DNA of 64,000 nucleotides from Streptococcus sanguinis (lineage in GTDB: Bacteria; Bacillota; Bacilli; Lactobacillales; Streptococcaceae), in the NCBI RefSeq assembly GCF_019929225.1, contig NZ_JAHZPA010000002.1, positions 1 through 64,000 on the forward strand, in the 5' to 3' direction. Below the pieces are notes generated by a model. It saw only the letters and a list, made by a program, of their open reading frames with translations, ran no database searches and had not been told where the DNA came from. Both the position numbers and the translations under genes were made by a program. Within the stretch, counting starts at the first letter, position 1; each line of letters begins with the position of its first letter. Shown in pieces: positions 62,596 to 64,000 of the stretch.

Positions 62596-64000
62596 ATGAG
62601 AAAAAAACTATTTTTATTAGTTGTCCTCTTGCTGCCTTTATTCTTGGTAGCCTGCCAGCAAAACTCAAATTCTTCCAAACAAGCCAATGAGAAAGACAAA
62701 CTCACTATGGTCTGGGGAGAGGACTTTGGGGATGTCAATCCTCACCGCTACAATCCAGATCAATTTGTCATTCAGGATATGGTCTATGAAGGCCTAGTCC
62801 GCTACGGTGACAATGGTAAAATCGAGCCAGCCTTGGCTGAAAGCTGGGATATCAGCGAAGATGGTAAAACCTATACCTTCAAGCTGAGAAAGGCAAAATT
62901 CTCAGACGACTCTGACTTTAATGCTGAGAATGTCAAACGGAATTTCGATACCGTTTTTTCAGAGGAAAATAAGAAAAACCACACTTGGTTTGACTTCACC
63001 AACCAGTTGGAAAGCTATCGAGTTGTAGATGAGCATACCTTTGAGATTAAGCTCAAACAAGCCTACAGTGCGACTCTCTATGATTTATCAATGATTCGTC
63101 CGATTCGCTTCATTGCTGATGCTGCCTTTCCTGACGGAGATGATACGACTAAGGACAACCTCAAAAAGCCAATCGGAACCGGTCAATGGGTTGTCAAAGA
63201 CAAGAAGCCAAACGAGTACATCACCTTTACCCGTAACGAAAATTACTGGGGCGAAAAGCCTAAACTGAAAGAAGTAACTGTCAAGATTATTCCAGACCCG
63301 CAAACCCGTGCTCTTGAGTTTGAGTCTGGCAATGTTGACTTGATCTATGGAAATGGCGTTATCGGTCTGGATAACTTTGCCAAGTATGCCAAGGATGACA
63401 AGTACACGACAGATGTATCACAACCAATGTCCAGCCGCCTCATGCTCTTGAATGCCAAGCAAGAAATTTTCAAAGACAAGACTGTCCGTCAGGCCATGAA
63501 CCATGCAGTTGATAAGAAGTCTATCGCGAAAGACATTTTCCGCGGCACAGAAACACCAGCTGATACCATCTTCTCTAAGTCTACACCGCATTCTGACGCC
63601 AATCTGACTCCCTATGACTACGACATCAAGCAGGCTGAAAAGATGCTGGATCAAGCAGGCTGGAAGAAAGGCTCTGACGGTATCCGTGAAAAAGATGGCA
63701 AGAAATTGAGTCTGAATGTTCCTTATATCTCTTCTAAGGCGACAGACAAGGACTTGGTTGAGTACTTCCAAGGTGAATGGAAGAAAATCGGAATCGACGT
63801 TCAGCTTAAAGCTATGGAAGAAGATGACTACTGGGAAAATGCCAAGACAGGAAACTTTGACCTGATGTTGACTTATTCTTGGGGAGCACCGTGGGATCCG
63901 CATGCTTGGATGACTGCCTTGACTTCACCAGCAGACCATGGTCACCCAGAAAATGTTTCCCTAGAAGCTCTGCCATCTAAGCCAGAAATTGATAAAATTA
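62596..64000 (+). CDS. Nickel-binding lipoprotein, NikA-like (3' end outside window)
   Basis: Open from ATG 62596 to the window end, about 468 residues visible. Signal peptide with lipobox FLVAC (Cys20). It follows E. coli NikA closely by memory: GDVNPHRYNPDQF, MVYEGLVRYG, ALAESWDISEDGKTYTF, RPIRFIADAAF, PIGTGQWV, RNENYWGEKPKL, DLIYGNG and SWGAPWDPHAW. The ribosome site is weak. With the upstream permeases and ATPases it suggests Ni2+ (or Co2+) import; metal choice cannot be read from sequence. It is the second binding protein of this locus. Confidence 0.9.
   Translation, partial: MRKKLFLLVVLLLPLFLVACQQNSNSSKQANEKDKLTMVWGEDFGDVNPHRYNPDQFVIQDMVYEGLVRYGDNGKIEPALAESWDISEDGKTYTFKLRKAKFSDDSDFNAENVKRNFDTVFSEENKKNHTWFDFTNQLESYRVVDEHTFEIKLKQAYSATLYDLSMIRPIRFIADAAFPDGDDTTKDNLKKPIGTGQWVVKDKKPNEYITFTRNENYWGEKPKLKEVTVKIIPDPQTRALEFESGNVDLIYGNGVIGLDNFAKYAKDDKYTTDVSQPMSSRLMLLNAKQEIFKDKTVRQAMNHAVDKKSIAKDIFRGTETPADTIFSKSTPHSDANLTPYDYDIKQAEKMLDQAGWKKGSDGIREKDGKKLSLNVPYISSKATDKDLVEYFQGEWKKIGIDVQLKAMEEDDYWENAKTGNFDLMLTYSWGAPWDPHAWMTALTSPADHGHPENVSLEALPSKPEIDKI

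Noticed and set aside
1..64000. tRNA or rRNA genes
   Set aside because: No cloverleaf with a TTCRANY T-loop or conserved rRNA stretch was noticed in any intergenic region; a scan with a dedicated tool was not possible.

Overview
This window looks like the chromosome of an oral streptococcus, most probably Streptococcus sanguinis or a close relative. The basis is gene content: a streptococcal fabM/fabT/fabH-acpP-fabK type II fatty acid cluster, an LPXTG-anchored pullulanase with a YSIRK-like signal, a streptococcal sucrose (scr) locus, and a complete anaerobic cobalamin operon, which is rare in streptococci and known from S. sanguinis. The species name is inference from memory; no database was searched.

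Layout. 1-296: 3' end of an IS3-family insertion sequence. 524-1888 (minus): aspartate kinase. 2139-12858: isomerase fabM, repressor fabT, fabH, acpP, then fabK-fabD-fabG-fabF-accB-fabZ-accC-accD-accA, with palindromic FabT boxes (TTTGA-N3-TCAAA) before fabM, fabT and fabK. 13058-15679: an AhpD-like protein, an acyl-CoA-dehydrogenase-fold protein without the usual catalytic Glu, and a TDT-type membrane protein. 16008-19703: cell-wall pullulanase behind a promoter with an overlapping cre site. 19798-25337: scrR and scrB (minus) diverging from scrA, then scrK. 25384-30363: a peptide deformylase-like protein, a small membrane protein, and a MarR regulator with a heterodimeric ABC exporter.

30413-55328 is the centrepiece, a run of 29 same-strand, mostly overlapping genes: cbiA, cbiB, two cbiC copies, cbiD, cbiE, cbiT, cbiF, cbiG, cbiH, cbiJ, a cobA-hemD fusion, cbiK, cbiL, the cobalt importer cbiMNQO, cbiP, a PduO-type adenosyltransferase, a short precorrin-2 dehydrogenase, hemA, hemC, hemD, hemB, hemL, cobU, cobS and cobC. 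Together they take glutamyl-tRNA to uroporphyrinogen III, sirohydrochlorin, the cobalt corrinoids and finally nucleotide-loop assembly. The Hem genes stop at uroporphyrinogen III, so they appear to serve B12 rather than heme. The operon has no recognisable B12 riboswitch. Its leader instead carries two hairpins with AACGGG and AACGGT hexaloops, the second overlapping a strong intrinsic terminator. This is the architecture recognised by ANTAR antiterminators of the EutV type, and would tie B12 synthesis to ethanolamine use.

55380-64000: an old-yellow-enzyme-type flavin oxidoreductase, a short leader ORF, and a nickel/peptide-type ABC transporter (two substrate-binding lipoproteins, two ATPases, two permeases) that also encodes an aspartoacylase/succinylglutamate-desuccinylase-family enzyme. 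The last lipoprotein is NikA-like and runs off the window.
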